Assembly: GCA_963829725.1 (NCBI GenBank)
Contig: CAWHJW010000014.1
Span: forward strand, 1 to 64,000
DNA: 64,000 nucleotides
DNA from: RYN-230 sp963829725
GTDB lineage: Bacteria > Actinomycetota > Actinomycetes > Streptosporangiales > Streptosporangiaceae
Direction: 5' to 3'
The notes below the pieces were generated by a model that had not been told where the DNA came from, did not search any database, and was given only the letters and a program-made list of their open reading frames with translations. Shown in pieces: positions 28,019 to 37,962 of this stretch (the first letter of the stretch is position 1; each line of letters starts with the position of its first letter). Made by a program: the position numbers and the translations under genes.

Positions 28019-28771
28019 CTAGATCATGATCAACAGCATGAGCGCCATGGTGACGCCTATCGTAATCCGGCATCCGATGGTGACCCACGGGGCGAGCACT
28101 CCGGTACCGCCTCCCTGCGCGCCGACGCCGGCGGGCGGCACCCGGCTGGCCGCGGCCATGCCCTCGTCGCCGGTCCCTGAGGCGGCACCCAGGCCGGAGG
28201 CGGCGGCACCCGGCTGTACCGCGGCCGTGGTGGCACCGGCCAGCACCGCGACCCGGGCGGTCGCCAGGCTGTAGTGCCCGCTGGGGCCGGGGCCGGAGAG
28301 CTGGTCCAGGTCCCAGGTGCTGTAGCCGATCAGCAGCAGCGCGAAGACGAACGCCAAGGCCGGCAGCTCCAGGCTTCCCAGGCCGCTCATCCCCGGTCCG
28401 CCGGCGGCCCTGGCCACGGCGAGGACGATGTACAGCATGGCGGTGGCGTGGATCAGGTGCGGGGCGCAGTGCCCGCCCGCCAGCGCGCGGAGGCCACTGA
28501 CCCGGGCGTCAAGGACCACCCGGGAGGCGAACCAGACCGCCAGCACGCCGAAGATGACCGCCCACGCAACGTCCGGCAGGGTCGTCAGGCTCGCGGTCAG
28601 CATGCCCGCCATCCCGAGGGCCATCAGCATCTGCGCGACGTCAACGTCGGCCAAGGCGGCCCGCCGTCCCCCCTGCCGCCAGGGCCGCGCCACGGCCAGG
28701 CGGGTCGCGCTCAGCGCTACGACCGCGAGCATGACCGCCGCGAAGATGTCCAGGAGCCAGGCCGGGATCAT
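28019..28771 (-). CDS. DUF5134 membrane protein
   Basis: 250 residues starting MIPAWLLDIFAAVMLAVVALS. The ATG overlaps the stop of the upstream membrane-protein gene (ATGA). Features seen: six or seven hydrophobic segments, a His-containing segment (GGHCAPHLIHATAMLYIVLA) and AQMLMALGMAGMLTAS. These are typical of actinobacterial DUF5134 proteins, several of which lie near copper or SCO-type genes. The C-terminus is Gly/Ala/Pro-rich and ends in a final TM (GCRITIGVTMALMLLIMI). The role is unknown. It is intact. Confidence 0.8.
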   Translation of the reverse strand: MIPAWLLDIFAAVMLAVVALSATRLAVARPWRQGGRRAALADVDVAQMLMALGMAGMLTASLTTLPDVAWAVIFGVLAVWFASRVVLDARVSGLRALAGGHCAPHLIHATAMLYIVLAVARAAGGPGMSGLGSLELPALAFVFALLLIGYSTWDLDQLSGPGPSGHYSLATARVAVLAGATTAAVQPGAAASGLGAASGTGDEGMAAASRVPPAGVGAQGGGTGVLAPWVTIGCRITIGVTMALMLLIMI

Positions 28772-29775
28772 GACGCGGCCATCCGTTCGCCAGTCCCGGC
28801 CGGTGCGGTGCGCACCGGGGCCGGGACCGGGGCCCGGGCCGGCCAGTAGGCGAGCGCCAGGAGGGCGAGCAGCGGCCCGGAGTTGGGGTCGGTGCCCCCG
28901 CCGGTCATGATGGTCCCGAAGTCCTGGCCGAACACCCAGATCACCGCGGCCACCACGATGGCCAGGACCAAGGTGGCGCGGGCCGCCTGCCGCGGTAGGT
29001 ACGCTCCGGCCGCGACGGTCACCAGCACGGCCGCCAGCACGGCCGAGGCGGCCAGGCCCTGATGGGCGACGAGCGCGGCGGCGCTCTTGTCGAGGGCGGC
29101 CAGCCAGCCGGGCTCGCCGTCTGTCATCCCCGCGATCATGTCGTGCAGCGCCTGCGGCGCCCGGTTCCCGGGCAGCAGCGCGAAGTAGGCCAGGCTGAGC
29201 CACAGCACGAGCCACAGCGCCCGCGCGGCCGGGACCCCCACGGCACGCGCCGCGGTGAACAGCGCCGGCGTCCCGCGGTCGGCCGGCCACAGCAGCACCG
29301 CCAGCAGCGCGTAGATGATCACCGCGCCCGGGGCGCCGTTGACCGGGCTCGCGCTCCCGGTCAGCACCATTCCCAGTCCTTCGGCGAACCACCACACGCC
29401 GACTGCCCACGCGATCGAGCCGGCCAGCGCCAGCCGCAGCGTCGGCCGCCAGGCGATCCCGATCCCCAGCAGCAGCTGGACCGTGGCGAACATCGCGTTC
29501 AGCAGCACGGCATGATGCTCGACGAAGGTGGCGTCCCAGGTGATCGGGGCGGCGATGACGCCCGGGTTGCCGGAGGCCGTCCCGGCCAGCATCTGGCTGA
29601 ACGCCTTGGAGAACATGAAGGACTGGTACTGCAGCACGCCGTCGAGCAGCCACATCCCGGCCAGTGTCAGCTGCAGCAGCCGCCTGGCATCTGGCGCCCC
29701 GCGGGCCGCCGCGGCTCTGGGGTCCAGCCAGCCCGGCCATGCGGGACGGACTCCCGCCGCGGCGATTTCGCTCAT
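28768..29775 (-). CDS. Polytopic membrane protein co-transcribed with DUF5134
   Basis: 335 residues from ATG 29775, preceded by GAGGAG. Hydrophobic segments number about eight: LLQLTLAGMWLLDGVLQYQS, WAVGVWWFAEGLGMVLTG, VIIYALLAVLLWP, LVLWLSLAYFALLPG, VLAAVLVTVAAGAYL, LVLAIVVAAVIWVFG and others. I do not recognise a named family. It overlaps the DUF5134 gene by four bases, so the two probably act as a membrane complex. A frameshifted relative lies 1 kb downstream. Confidence 0.75.
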   Translation of the reverse strand: MSEIAAAGVRPAWPGWLDPRAAAARGAPDARRLLQLTLAGMWLLDGVLQYQSFMFSKAFSQMLAGTASGNPGVIAAPITWDATFVEHHAVLLNAMFATVQLLLGIGIAWRPTLRLALAGSIAWAVGVWWFAEGLGMVLTGSASPVNGAPGAVIIYALLAVLLWPADRGTPALFTAARAVGVPAARALWLVLWLSLAYFALLPGNRAPQALHDMIAGMTDGEPGWLAALDKSAAALVAHQGLAASAVLAAVLVTVAAGAYLPRQAARATLVLAIVVAAVIWVFGQDFGTIMTGGGTDPNSGPLLALLALAYWPARAPVPAPVRTAPAGTGERMAAS

Positions 29776-30879
29776 CCGGATCTCCTCGCTCACCCGCCCG
29801 GGCACATACCCGGACGAAGCCATCCACCGAGAACCCGGGCCGCGGGAGTGGGCCACCCTCTAACCACCCTGGGATGCCCAGATAAAATCCTAAAGTCTGG
29901 CATTCACCAGTCCAAGGGGCCAACTAGATATATGTCCGTTTATTCCTTTACATTGACAGTTGCGCGTAAGTTCCCCGAAGCTGTCAGGCTGAATGGCGTG
30001 CCTCTTGGATCATTGAGCCGGGCGCGGCGGCCAGGTTGCTTCCGGGCTTCCGGCAGATGGCGCAGTCGCCTCATGATCAGTTCCTATTTAAGCATCCACG
30101 GCAATCAATTGTCACGCCGTTCTCGCCGGTTTCTTTCTCCCCGGCTTGCTGAGGGCGCACCAAGACGTCATCGGGGCTTGCTTGAATACCATGCGGACCG
30201 GGGCGCCGCCTGCGACCGGGGCGAACCCGGCACTTCAGCTAGCCAGATCCCGCGAAGACGGGAAATCCGGGGTAAACCAGGGGAAGGTATGAAAAGAACT
30301 CCGTCAGGGTATTAGCGCCGATTTAATGACAGTCGGCGGCCGGCGCCGAGCGGCCCAGGGGGGCCCAGGGGTAACCAGTCATCCCTGAAGGAGCGGGGCC
30401 GCGTCAACGGGGGTTATGCGGGGGTCTGGCGGCTTGAGTGGGCGTGCGTAACTGGCGGTCTCCTGTTTCCCTGTAGGTGCCAATGTCCGTGGCGGCCGGC
30501 CGGGGCAGGTCAGGGACCGGGCGGAGCCCGGCCGCCAGGGGCGGCGCCGGAGGCGTCCTTGAGGTGACCGGCCGGCCGCCCGATGATGTGGCGGCGGGAA
30601 ACGGGAGCCGGGGGCGATGCGGGGATATTCGGTTGTGTCAGGTCGTCCCAGGTACCGGGGTCATCCGGTGCGGGCAGTGCCGCTGGCTGCATTCATCCCT
30701 TCGCGTATCCCCGGCCGGGGCCGGGAGGCATGGGGCGGATCCACGTCAGAGGTGGTCAGGCGGGGTCAATCAGGATGGGCGCCCGCCCGCCTGGCGGCGG
30801 GGGAGCAGACTAGTTTGCGGCCTCGCGCCTGGCAGAGGGCAGAATGTTTGGCGACCTCGCGCCCGTGCCGGTGGGGTGT
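29776..30879. other. Long stretch without a supported gene
   Basis: About 1.1 kb. The segment 29880-30310 is AT-richer than its surroundings (GATATATGTCCGTTTATTCC) and may hold promoter sequence. No gene is supported there. The segment 30311-30879 is the left flank of the IS110 relic and shows no intact frame with recognisable product. Confidence 0.45.
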
Positions 30880-31551
30880 TCATGCGGCCTGCGCCGTCTG
30901 GGTGGCAGGCGGCCCGGCGGGTGGCTGCGGCAGGCAGCGGATCTGGCCGTCGCGCATCCCGTAGAAGACCAGGGTGAGCAGCCGCCGGGCGGCGGCGACC
31001 TTGGCGATGTTCTTTGCTTCCTTCCCGCGGCGGGCGATGATCCCGTCCTTGACCGCGCCGATCACGCAGTCGCGGGGGATGCGCTGGATGGCCTCGATCA
31101 GCGCCCAGCGCAGCAGCCGCGACCCCTGCTTGGTGACATGCCCGCGGGTCACCTTGACATCGGACTCGCGGTGCTTCGGGGTCAGCCCGGCCCAGCAGCA
31201 CAGCTGGGCGGCGTTCCGGAACCGGGTGACGTCGCCGATCTCGGCGATGATCACCGCGGCGAGCACGGGGCCGATGCCGGGCAGCTGCTGGATGACCTGG
31301 TAGCCGCGGTCACCGGCCAGCAGGCTGGCGATCACCTCACCCAGCATGGTGATCTCGGTCGTGAGCTCCCCGGCCAGGTGCCGCAGCGAGGTCACCTTCC
31401 CGCCGTACGGCTGCGGCAGGGCCAGCCCGTCCAGCCACGCCGACCCGGCCTTGCCGAAGATGTCAGTGCAGGTCACCGTGACGCCGAGCTTGGCCAGCAC
31501 GCCGTGGACCTGGTCTTTGCAGCTGGTCCGCAGCCGCACCAGCTTGATCCT
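30880..31551 (-). pseudogene. IS110-family transposase, C-terminal half only
   Basis: About 220 codons of the Transposase_20 half: QLPGIGPVLAAVIIAEIGDV, a helix-hairpin-helix, then NAAQLCCWAGLTPKHRESD, then RWALIEAIQRIPRD. The N-terminal DEDD (RuvC-like) catalytic domain is absent. The coding sequence is cut at 31551, where a tyrosine-recombinase element begins with TTATGCCGA. The missing half is not found at the other end of that element (39363), which instead borders a serine recombinase. That implies rearrangement after insertion. Confidence 0.9.
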
Positions 31552-31633
31552 TTATGCCGAGTCCCGGATTATGCCGAGGCCGGTTCGGGCGGCCTGGGGA
31601 CTGGCGGTGGCCGGGGTGAAAACCTCGGCATAA
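31552..31633. repeat. Left terminal array of the two-recombinase unit
   Basis: TTATGCCGA at 31552 and 31569 (17-bp period), then the inverted copy TCGGCATAA at 31625-31633. The array spans 82 bp. The same arrangement and exact span occur in mirror image at 39281-39362. These are likely recombinase-binding sites. Confidence 0.75.
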
Positions 31634-31683
31634 TCCGGTGGGCTGGGTGGAGTCTCTTCTTTCCGCAACGAGAGGAGAGACTC

Positions 31684-32895
31684 GTGAGCAGTTCAGGACG
31701 TGGCCATGTGGCTGGGCCGCTGGCCCCGTATGCCGAGGGGTTCCGGCAGCATCTGCTGGGCCAGGGTTATAGCTGGGGCTCGGCGGCGCATCAGATCCAC
31801 TTGATGGCGCATCTGAGCCGCTGGCTTGAGGCGCGGGGACTGCGGCCGGCAGCGCTGGATGAGCACCTGACCGGGCGGTTCCTTGCCGCGCGGCGCGCTG
31901 ATGGTTATGCGGCACTGCGGTCAGCGAGGGCACTGGTTCCGCTGCTGTCTTACCTTCGCGGCGTGGGTGCGGTGCTGCCGCCGCGGATGCCTGCGCCGCG
32001 GACGCCGGCTGACCTGCTGGCCGCGCGGTTCGGGGAGTACCTGGCCCGGGAGCGGGGCCTGGCCGGGGAAAGTATCCGCAGTTACACGGGAGTGGCCCGC
32101 CGCTTCCTGGCGGAGGCGGCCGCGGGTGATGGCAGCGGCGCGGAGGGCCTGACCGCGGCGGGCGTGGCGGGATTCGTCCGCCGCGAGTGCGCCCGCCGCG
32201 GCGTCGCGTCGGCGAAGGCAACGGTGACGGGCCTGCGGGCACTGCTGCGGTTCCTTTACCTGGACGGGCAGGTCAGCGTGCCGCTGACCGGCGCGGTGCC
32301 GCCGGCGGCGTGCTGGCAGCTCGCGGCGCTGCCCCGGGCCGTCAGCCCGGCCGGGGTGGCCCGGCTGATGGACAGCTGCGACCAGGACAGTGCCGCAGGC
32401 CGCCGGGACTTCGCGATCTTGGTGCTGCTGGCGCGGCTGGGCCTGCGGGCCGGGGAGGTCGCCGGCCTGGACCTGAGCGACATCGGCTGGCGGCAGGGCG
32501 AGATCGTCGTGCGCGGCAAGGGCAGCCGCCGCGACATCCTGCCGCTGCCGGCCGACGCCGGCGAGGCGGTGGCCGGCTGGCTGGCCAGTGGCCGGCCGCG
32601 GGATGCCGCCTGCCCGGCGGTGTTCGTGCGGCTGCGCGCGCCGCACGGCCGGCTCGTCTCCACCAGCGTGTCGTATGTTGTCCGCCGGGCCTGCGCACGG
32701 GCCGGCGTCACCACGGCCGGGGCGCACCGGCTGCGGCACTCCGCGGCGGCCGGCATGCTGGCGGCCGGCGGGAATCTGGCCGAGATCGGGCAGGTCCTGC
32801 GGCACGCCCAGCCCGGCACGACCGCGATCTACGCCAAGTCCGACGTGCTCGCGCTGTCGCCGCTGGCACGGCCCTGGCCGGGAGGACCGCGATGA
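31684..32895 (+). CDS. Tyrosine recombinase, first of pair (left unit)
   Basis: 403 residues from a GTG with AGGAGAG upstream. The N-terminal half has two SAM-like helical domains (LAPYAEGFRQHLLGQGYSW; RFGEYLARERGLAGESIRSY). The catalytic domain holds Arg in LLARLGLRAGEVAGLDLSDIGW, Lys in RGKGSRRDILPLP, HRLRHSAAAGML (HxxR), LRHAQPGTTAIYAK with the second His and nucleophile Tyr. All five catalytic residues are present. It overlaps the next gene by four bases. It is related to the right-unit gene at 37959 but clearly diverged from it. Confidence 0.9.
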   Translation: MSSSGRGHVAGPLAPYAEGFRQHLLGQGYSWGSAAHQIHLMAHLSRWLEARGLRPAALDEHLTGRFLAARRADGYAALRSARALVPLLSYLRGVGAVLPPRMPAPRTPADLLAARFGEYLARERGLAGESIRSYTGVARRFLAEAAAGDGSGAEGLTAAGVAGFVRRECARRGVASAKATVTGLRALLRFLYLDGQVSVPLTGAVPPAACWQLAALPRAVSPAGVARLMDSCDQDSAAGRRDFAILVLLARLGLRAGEVAGLDLSDIGWRQGEIVVRGKGSRRDILPLPADAGEAVAGWLASGRPRDAACPAVFVRLRAPHGRLVSTSVSYVVRRACARAGVTTAGAHRLRHSAAAGMLAAGGNLAEIGQVLRHAQPGTTAIYAKSDVLALSPLARPWPGGPR

Positions 32896-33632
32896 GCCAG
32901 CTCAGCAGTCACCTCGAGGACTACCTGGCGATGCGGCGGGCGCTGGGCTTCAAGCTGGCGAAGGAGAGCCGGCTTTTGCGGGATCTCGCTGCCTTCGCCG
33001 AAGCCGCCGATGTCAGCACGGTCACCACCGACGTCGCGGTCGCGTGGGCGATCCTGCCGCAGAACGCAACCCCGGTATGGGCAGCGCAGCGGCTGAGCAT
33101 GGTCCGCGGCTTCGCCCGCTACCTGCAGGCCTTCGACCCCGCAGCGCAGATCCCGCCCGCCGGGCTGCTGCCGGCCCGGACCCGCCGCGTCACGCCCTAC
33201 ATCTACTCCGGCGCCGAAATCGCCGCGCTGATGACCGCCGCCCGCAAGCTGCGCAACCCGCTGAAGGCAGCGACATTCGAGACCCTGATCGGGCTGCTGT
33301 CGGTCACGGGCCTGCGCGGAAGCGAGGCGATGACGCTCGACGATAGTGACATCGACGCCGGTCCCGGGCTGCTGACCGTCCGCGCCACCAAGTTCCGGAA
33401 GTCACGGCAGCTGCCGCTGCAGGTGAGCACGCTAGCGGCGCTCGCCGGCTACCAGGCCCTGCGTGATCAGCTGTGCCCGGCGCCAGCGACGGGCAGCCTG
33501 CTGGTGTCTGCGACCGGGGCGCGGCTATGCCAGGCCACCGTGCAGCCGGCCTTCCGCGGCCTGCTGCGCCAGGCCGGGATCGGCCGGGACTCGCCGCGGC
33601 CCCGCGCCACCATTCACGGCCTGCGTCATTAG
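32892..33632 (+). pseudogene. Tyrosine recombinase, second of pair (left unit), truncated at HGLRH
   Basis: 246 residues (SHLEDYLAMRRALGFKLAKE; SVTGLRGSEAMTLDDSDID with the catalytic Arg; RATKFRKSRQLPLQ with Lys). The protein ends ATIHGLRH followed by TAG. The stop comes from the first three bases of the RIT-like element. Box II residues H and R of HxxR remain, but the second His and the Tyr nucleophile are lost, so it cannot cleave DNA. The full family length is about 320 residues. Confidence 0.9.
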
Positions 33633-33751
33633 GCGGACGGCGGGGTTATGTGCCCTGCCGGGGTGTTTCTGCTGGTGGGGGCCGTGCTGGTGGTGTTTTC
33701 GGGCGCATAATCCCGGCGGTCGGGGTCACCGTGCCAACGATTCGAGCCAGC
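33627..33751. repeat. 125-bp terminal inverted repeat of RIT element (left)
   Basis: Perfectly complementary to 37091-37215. It starts CATTAGGCGGACGGCGGGG; CAT belongs to the flanking recombinase gene, leaving 122 bp inside the element. It includes the last nine codons of ritC. Confidence 0.95.
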
Positions 33752-34769
33752 TCATCAAGGACGTGTCCAGGGTCCAGTCGGGCAAGACGTCTGGGGTGAG
33801 TGGCTCGTAGGCTTGCTCGATCGCTTTGCGTTTGGTTTCCGCGTCTGCGCGGGCGTAGATCTCTGTGGTGGACACATCGGCGTGGCCGGGCAGGTCGCGG
33901 ATGTAGATCAGGTTGACGCCGGCCTGGATCAGGTGCATCGCCCGGCTGCGCCGCAGGGTGTGGGGCGTGACCGGCAGTCCGGGAGCCCAGCCGGGGTCGC
34001 GCGCCCGGACGGCCCGCACGTGGCGGGCCAGGAGTTTGGCGACTCCGGACCGGGTCAGCCTGGAGTGGTTCGGTCCGTGGAACAGCGGGTCTGCGTCGGT
34101 GCCGAGGCCGGGGTGCGGGTCGCGGTGTTCGAGGTAGCCGGTGATGAGCCGGGCGGTCTGGTCCATCACGGGCACGTACCGGATTTTGGATCCCTTCCCG
34201 CGGATCGCCGCCGTCATCGGTTTGGAGCGGCGGATGCCGGCAACGTCGAGGTCGCAGAGCTCTTGGACGCGGGCTGCGGTGTCGTAGGCCAGGGCGAGCA
34301 GGACGGTGTCCCTGACAGCGCGTGCGCTGGCCGCGCCGGGTCCGGCGAGCAGCGCCTTGACCTCGTCCCCGGTCAAGTACCCCAGCTGCGGGGCCGGGGT
34401 GTTCTTCTGCCGGATCGCGAGGATCTGGGTGACCTGGCCGAGCCTGTCGGGCTGCTCGGCGGCGGTGTAGCGGGAAAACGACTTGATAACCGCGAGGCGC
34501 TGGTTGCGGGTGGCCGCCGAGCAGCACCGCCCGGTTTCCAGCCAGTCCAGGAACCGCAGGACCCGGGGCCGGTCGATGTCGGCCAGGCGCAGCTTCTCGG
34601 GCGGGATGCGCTCTGCGTCCCTGAACCAGGTGAGCAGCAGTTTCATCGCGTCCCGGTAGGCGGCGATGGTCCTGGGTGAGGCTGCGCGCTCTCCTGCGAG
34701 GTGGTCGGTGAAGAACTTCGCTAGCCAGCGCCCGGCCAGATCCGGGGGCGGTGCGGGCCGCGGGGTCAC
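33726..34769 (-). CDS. RIT recombinase C (tyrosine recombinase)
   Basis: 347 residues, intact. The N-terminal SAM-like domain is LAKFFTDHLAGERAASPRTIAAYRDAMKLLL. Catalytic residues: Arg in LAYDTAARVQELCDLDV, Lys in RGKGSKIRYVPV, HxxR in TPHTLRRSRAMHL, second His in PGHADVSTTEIYA and Tyr in the same stretch. It overlaps ritB by four bases. Its last codons fall inside the 125-bp terminal repeat. Confidence 0.9.
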   Translation of the reverse strand: MTPRPAPPPDLAGRWLAKFFTDHLAGERAASPRTIAAYRDAMKLLLTWFRDAERIPPEKLRLADIDRPRVLRFLDWLETGRCCSAATRNQRLAVIKSFSRYTAAEQPDRLGQVTQILAIRQKNTPAPQLGYLTGDEVKALLAGPGAASARAVRDTVLLALAYDTAARVQELCDLDVAGIRRSKPMTAAIRGKGSKIRYVPVMDQTARLITGYLEHRDPHPGLGTDADPLFHGPNHSRLTRSGVAKLLARHVRAVRARDPGWAPGLPVTPHTLRRSRAMHLIQAGVNLIYIRDLPGHADVSTTEIYARADAETKRKAIEQAYEPLTPDVLPDWTLDTSLMSWLESLAR

Positions 34770-35732
34770 GGCTGGTCCCCGGGTGGGGCGGGGATGACGT
34801 AGCCGAACCGGATCTGGGCTTTGGCTATCACGTCGGGGCGGGCGTCCGCGGTCAGCCTCAGGTAGTACTGGGTGCCGCGAAGGTCGGCGTGGCCCATGTA
34901 GCAGGCCAGGTAGGGCAGCATCACGGCCAGGTCCGCGCCGTCTGCGGCCCAGCGCCGCAGGTTGGCGACGGCGAAGCCATGGCGCAGCGAGTGCGGGTGG
35001 GGGCCACCCGTGAAGTGGGGGATGCCGGCATCGGCCAGGTAGCCGCGGAACCGCATGTATACGGTCGCCTGGTTGACCGGCCTGCCCGCGGCGGCGCTGT
35101 AGAACACGTAGTCGCTGCTTTCGGGGGCGGGGTGCGCGGCCGCGGTGTAGGCGTGCAGGGTCGCGGCAAGCCGGCCGGTGACCGGGACGGTCCTGCCCTC
35201 GCCGTTCTTCGAATCGCGGATCCGCAGCGTCCCGGCGCGCGTGTCCACGTCCGGCAGCGTCAGGTTGAGCGCCTCGGACACCCTCAGCCCGGCTCCATAC
35301 AACACTCTGAACAGAACCGGGTCAACCAGCGCCTTGTTCGAGTACGAGGACATGGCCTGGGAGTCGATCGCGGCGAACAGGCGGCGCACCTCGTCGTCGG
35401 TGAGCACATACGGCGGCTGGTGGCGGACCGGGACCCGAGTTGCCGCGGCCGGGGTGCAGGCATCCCAGCCGAAGCGCCCGGGCGCGGGCGGCCAGCTGGC
35501 GAAGCGCCAGCTCGTTGCGCCTGACCGTGGAGGACCGCAGATGGCGGCCGTAAAGGAATCCGTCGACCGCTTCTTTGGTGATCGACCCGTCCGGGTAGCC
35601 CTCCCGCCGGCAGTGGCCGGCGAACTGGCGCAGGACCCGTTCTTGGACTTTGAACCTGTATCCGCCGGCGCGGCGCAAGGCGACCAGGCCGGTGACCAGG
35701 CCCGGCAGCGTCGTCTCAGGCACCGCGCTCAC
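34766..35732 (-). pseudogene. RIT recombinase B, one frameshift
   Basis: N-terminal part MSAVPETTLPGLVTGLVALRRAGG...SSTVRRNELALRQLAARARAL. After a frameshift near 35480 the catalytic part runs: LYGAGLRVSEALNLTLPDVD (Arg), RDSKNGEGRTVPV (Lys), PHSLRHGFAVANL (HxxR), MGHADLRGTQYYLRL (His, Tyr). The combined length of about 320 residues is normal. The start overlaps the end of ritA by 17 bases and the end overlaps ritC, so expression is coupled. Confidence 0.85.
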
Positions 35733-36983
35733 CCGCCCCCGCCTGGCCGAGGACGTCTTCGACGTCCAGCGCGCAACACCGCAGCCTTTCGGTGTCGAAC
35801 CGCAGGTAGTAGGCCTGGGTCGTGTCGCTCGAGGCGTGCCCCAGCACAGCCGAGACCACCGGTATCGGCGTGTCGTTGCCGATCATGGCCACGGCCAGCG
35901 CGCCGCGCAGGGAGTGCATCCCGCAGACCTTGTCCGGCGGGAAGTCAATCCCGGCGCGGGCGGCGTGCCGCGACAACCGGGAGGCGACCGACGAAGCGCA
36001 CCCGAACGTGTCGAACGGGTGGCGGTGCTTGACGAACACCTTCGGGCAGACGGTTTCGGGGCGGCCGTGTTTGACGTAATCGATGACCGCCCAGCCGACG
36101 TCGCCGGCAGCGGCAGGCTCAACGGCCGGCCCGTCTTGTGCTGGATGATCGTGATGGTCTTCGCCCGCCAGTCGAGATCGCCCAGCTCGAGGTGACGCAG
36201 ATCTGAGATCCGCAGGCCCAGCCGGGCAGTCGCCAGGATCATCGCGTAATCCCGTTTGCCGGTGGCGGACTGACGATCGATCCCGGCCAGCATCCGGCGG
36301 ACCTCATCCGCGGTCCACAGGTGCGGCTCGGACTCGTGGCGGACGTACTTTTGCGGCGGCAGCCGATCCGCCAGGCTCTGCGGGGTCCGGCCCGCCGCGG
36401 CCAAGAAGTCCAGGAAGTCCGCCAGGCACGACCTCATGGACGCGATCGTCTTGCGCCGCAGACGATGTTGGCGCAGCAAAAAGCCCGACAAGTCCCGCAC
36501 GCCAAGCACGGCCAGGTCGGCAGCGCCCACGTCGTCCAGGTAGGCCAAGAACCGGCTGACCGCCCTGTCTTTCGCGACCACAGTCGCTTCCGCGTTGCCG
36601 CGCCGACGGCACGAAGCGAGATAGTCGTCTCTCAGCGGGCGGAACTTCGCGGGACAACCGTCCTTCGCCGGGACCACCGTCCGGTCGGCTTCGACCGCCC
36701 TGCCGGCCAGCGCATCCGCCATCAACACCACCGGCCGGCGAACCGCCTGGACCGCCCTGTCCGTGACCGGTTCCCGCAACGACCCCAGCCGGACCCCGGT
36801 CTGCTTCGCAATAAAATCAACGCACACCTGGTCACTCACCAAGTCCACACCGCGTTCAGCCAAGAACACGGCGAACCGATCCAGCACGACCTGATGGCGC
36901 CGGACCGTGCCCTCGGCCCTCCCCGCCTCGAGCAACACCGCCGCGACCTGACCAGCCGCGGACCTGACATCTGCTTCCCCCAC
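35716..36983 (-). pseudogene. RIT recombinase A, one frameshift
   Basis: The start at the GTG (36983) is chosen because GGAGGGG lies eight bases upstream; longer readings enter the terminal repeat. The N-terminal part is VGEADVRSAAGQVAAVLLEAGR, and the catalytic domain begins WTADEVRRMLAGIDRQSATG. Arg lies in TARLGLRISDLRHLELGDLDW and Lys in IIQHKTGRPLSLPLPATSA. After a frameshift near 36110 follow GMHSLRGALAVAMIG (HxxR) and LGHASSDTTQAYYLRFD (His, Tyr). About 420 residues in total. The frame break makes the A protein inactive unless the sequence is in error. Confidence 0.85.
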
Positions 36984-37090
36984 GAGAATCACCCCTCCAT
37001 TCGTTCGCGCATGAACAGACAGAGCGATTCTTCGTCGATGCAGGCAGCATCCGAAGTCGTTGGCGCTCAGCCGACGGCGCTCCCTGCCAG

Positions 37091-37215
37091 GCTGGCTCGA
37101 ATCGTTGGCACGGTGACCCCGACCGCCGGGATTATGCGCCCGAAAACACCACCAGCACGGCCCCCACCAGCAGAAACACCCCGGCAGGGCACATAACCCC
37201 GCCGTCCGCCTAATG
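37091..37215. repeat. 125-bp terminal inverted repeat of RIT element (right)
   Basis: Reverse complement of 33627-33751 with no mismatch that I could find. It contains a vestigial copy of the ritC 3' end, although the gene itself lies at the other end. Confidence 0.95.
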
Positions 37216-37962
37216 GCGGACGTCATGGATCCGGGGCCGGCAGGCCGCTGACCGGCGGGTCAGCCCGGCCTGGGCCGTGAGCTTGCTGAACGTGAGGCCG
37301 ACGTTGCTGTGCAGCAGCCGGGTGCCGGCCGTGGACAGGAACAGCGCCGGGGCCGCAGGGCGGGGATGATGCCCGTCCCGCAATGCCGAGTACCGGGTCA
37401 GCGCGCCGGCCGCGCCGGGGTGCAGCGGGACCAGCCGGGTCTTCCCGAATTTCGCGTCCCGGACGGTGAGCATGCCCTGATCCCCGTCGAGGTCGCCGCG
37501 GTCGAGGGAGAGGGCTTCCCCGATTCTGAGCCCGCATGCGGCCAGCAGGCTGATCAGCGCCTGGTATGTGGCGGCCCGGAACGCCGGCCGCAGGGCGCCG
37601 GCCTCGGCGATGATCGCGCTGATCTCGGCGTCGGAGTAAATGTAGGGGGTCGCGCGGTCGTTCCCGCGGCGGATCAGCCCGGCCGGGGGAACCTGCACCG
37701 ACGGGTCGGTGCCGTGCAGGTAGGCGGCGAACCCGCGGACCGCGGCGAGCCGGATCGACCGCCAGGCCGGCGATGCCCCGGGCGGGAGGACTGCCCACGC
37801 CACGGCGTCTTCGGTGGTGATCGTGCCGGTTCCGCGGTCTTCGAGCCAGCTGACGAACTGGCCGGGCAGCCGGCAGGCGGTCTTGAGCCTGAAGCCCAGC
37901 GCGCGGCGCAGCGCCAGGTAGTCCTCCAGCGACTCCCGCAGCGGGCGCCCGTCCGCCGTCAT
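37210..37962 (-). pseudogene. Tyrosine recombinase, second of pair (right unit), truncated at HDVRH
   Basis: 250 residues (SLEDYLALRRALGFRLKTACR; LLAACGLRIGEALSLDRGDLDG with Arg; RDAKFGKTRLVPLHP with Lys). It ends RIHDVRH and TAG, the TAG again supplied by the RIT terminus. It corresponds codon for codon to the truncation point of the left-unit gene, yet the two genes differ throughout, so they are not copies of one event. The Tyr nucleophile is lost. Confidence 0.9.

Larger units (their letters stand above)
33630..37212 (-). mobile_element. RIT-like element (recombinase in trio), 3583 bp
   Basis: Three different tyrosine recombinase genes in one direction with overlapping ends, framed by long terminal inverted repeats, is the defining layout of RIT elements. 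Order on the minus strand: ritA-like (36983), ritB-like (35732), ritC-like (34769). A and B each carry one frameshift; C is intact. Both outer junctions fall after a CAT codon encoding the His of a flanking recombinase IHxxRH motif. Confidence 0.85.

Noticed and set aside
28019..29923. A 634-codon minus-strand frame as one protein
   Set aside because: Its first two thirds are the wrong frame of the intact 335-aa membrane protein. Only the DUF5134 part from 28771 is real.
32187..33632. A 481-codon plus-strand frame merging both left-unit recombinases
   Set aside because: Its N-terminal half is an out-of-frame reading of the first recombinase. The two overlapping genes with a four-base junction explain the DNA better.
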